Shown: positions 5,704 through 5,763 of the stretch, one piece after another
Numbering within the stretch: position 1 is the first letter of the stretch
How the letters are laid out: each line of letters opens with the position of its first letter
Assembly (NCBI GenBank): GCA_937888895.1
Contig: CALASV010000218.1
Span: forward strand, 1 to 5,763
Direction of reading: 5' to 3'
DNA from: an uncultured Clostridia bacterium
Lineage (GTDB): Bacteria > Bacillota > Clostridia > Lachnospirales > Lachnospiraceae
Length of the DNA stretch: 5,763 nt
Made by a program: the position numbers and the translations under genes
The notes under the pieces: model-generated
The model's database searches: none
Told to the model about the DNA's origin: nothing
The model's input: only the letters and a program-made list of their open reading frames with translations

Positions 5704-5732
5704 AGTCTAGCACATTAGACAGGACATGTAAA
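5704..5732 (-). promoter_or_regulatory. Promoter of the blaI-blaR1 operon
   Basis: Minus-strand TTTACA (5732-5727, five of six to -35) and TAGACT (5709-5704, four of six to -10) are separated by 17 bases. Transcription would start near 5697, about 30 bases before the repressor ATG. Both predicted operators fall within or just after it, as expected for an autorepressed operon. Confidence 0.6.
5705..5720. promoter_or_regulatory. Distal predicted BlaI operator over the -10 region
   Basis: Plus-strand GTCTAGCACATTAGAC has perfect outer arms (GTCTA and TAGAC) around six bases, the same length and half-sites as the dyad at 5682-5697. The two start 23 bases apart, about two helical turns. This copy overlaps the -10 box and most of the spacer, where a bound dimer would block RNA polymerase. 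Confidence 0.62.
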
Positions 5733-5763
5733 TCGCTTCATGAAATCTTAATAAATAACAAAA

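Overview
The window looks like chromosomal DNA of a low-GC Gram-positive of the Clostridia, most likely a Lachnospiraceae-type gut anaerobe. The reasons are AT-rich DNA, strong AGGAGG ribosome sites, a BlaI repressor followed by an M56 metalloprotease with a long extracellular tail, and a PAS domain with a Cys-Pro-Phe-Cys motif of the kind I associate with signalling proteins of that group. The family assignment is from memory of protein families, not from a search. Every gene I can support is on the minus strand, so the window reads right to left.

Right part (2431-5763): a two-gene regulatory operon. A promoter (5704-5732) is overlaid by two 16-bp dyads that look like twin repressor operators. 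It drives a BlaI/MecI-type repressor (5304-5666) and, 15 bases later, an M56/BlaR1-type membrane metalloprotease (2619-5288). The pairing suggests a signal at the cell surface that activates the protease and relieves repression by the BlaI protein. The protease has no recognisable penicillin-binding domain, so the signal is probably not sensed as in classical BlaR1. Its 3' end is rearranged: a stretch of about 50 bp is present twice as diverged copies in different frames, so the protein stops early and the rest of its last domain (2431-2640) is stranded in another frame.

Middle part (about 500-2430): a distinctly AT-richer segment with two orphan genes, each apparently its own unit with its own terminator: a 241-aa protein with a possible helix-turn-helix (1616-2341) and a 228-aa soluble protein of unknown function (614-1300). 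The gap between them (1301-1615) holds a terminator, a 124-base tract with no G on the plus strand, and a promoter.

Left part (1-480): a good promoter and a short gene (91-369) that holds most of a PAS domain and then runs into unrelated sequence and stops, so it looks like a truncated sensor. I see no RNA genes, CRISPR arrays or complete mobile elements.
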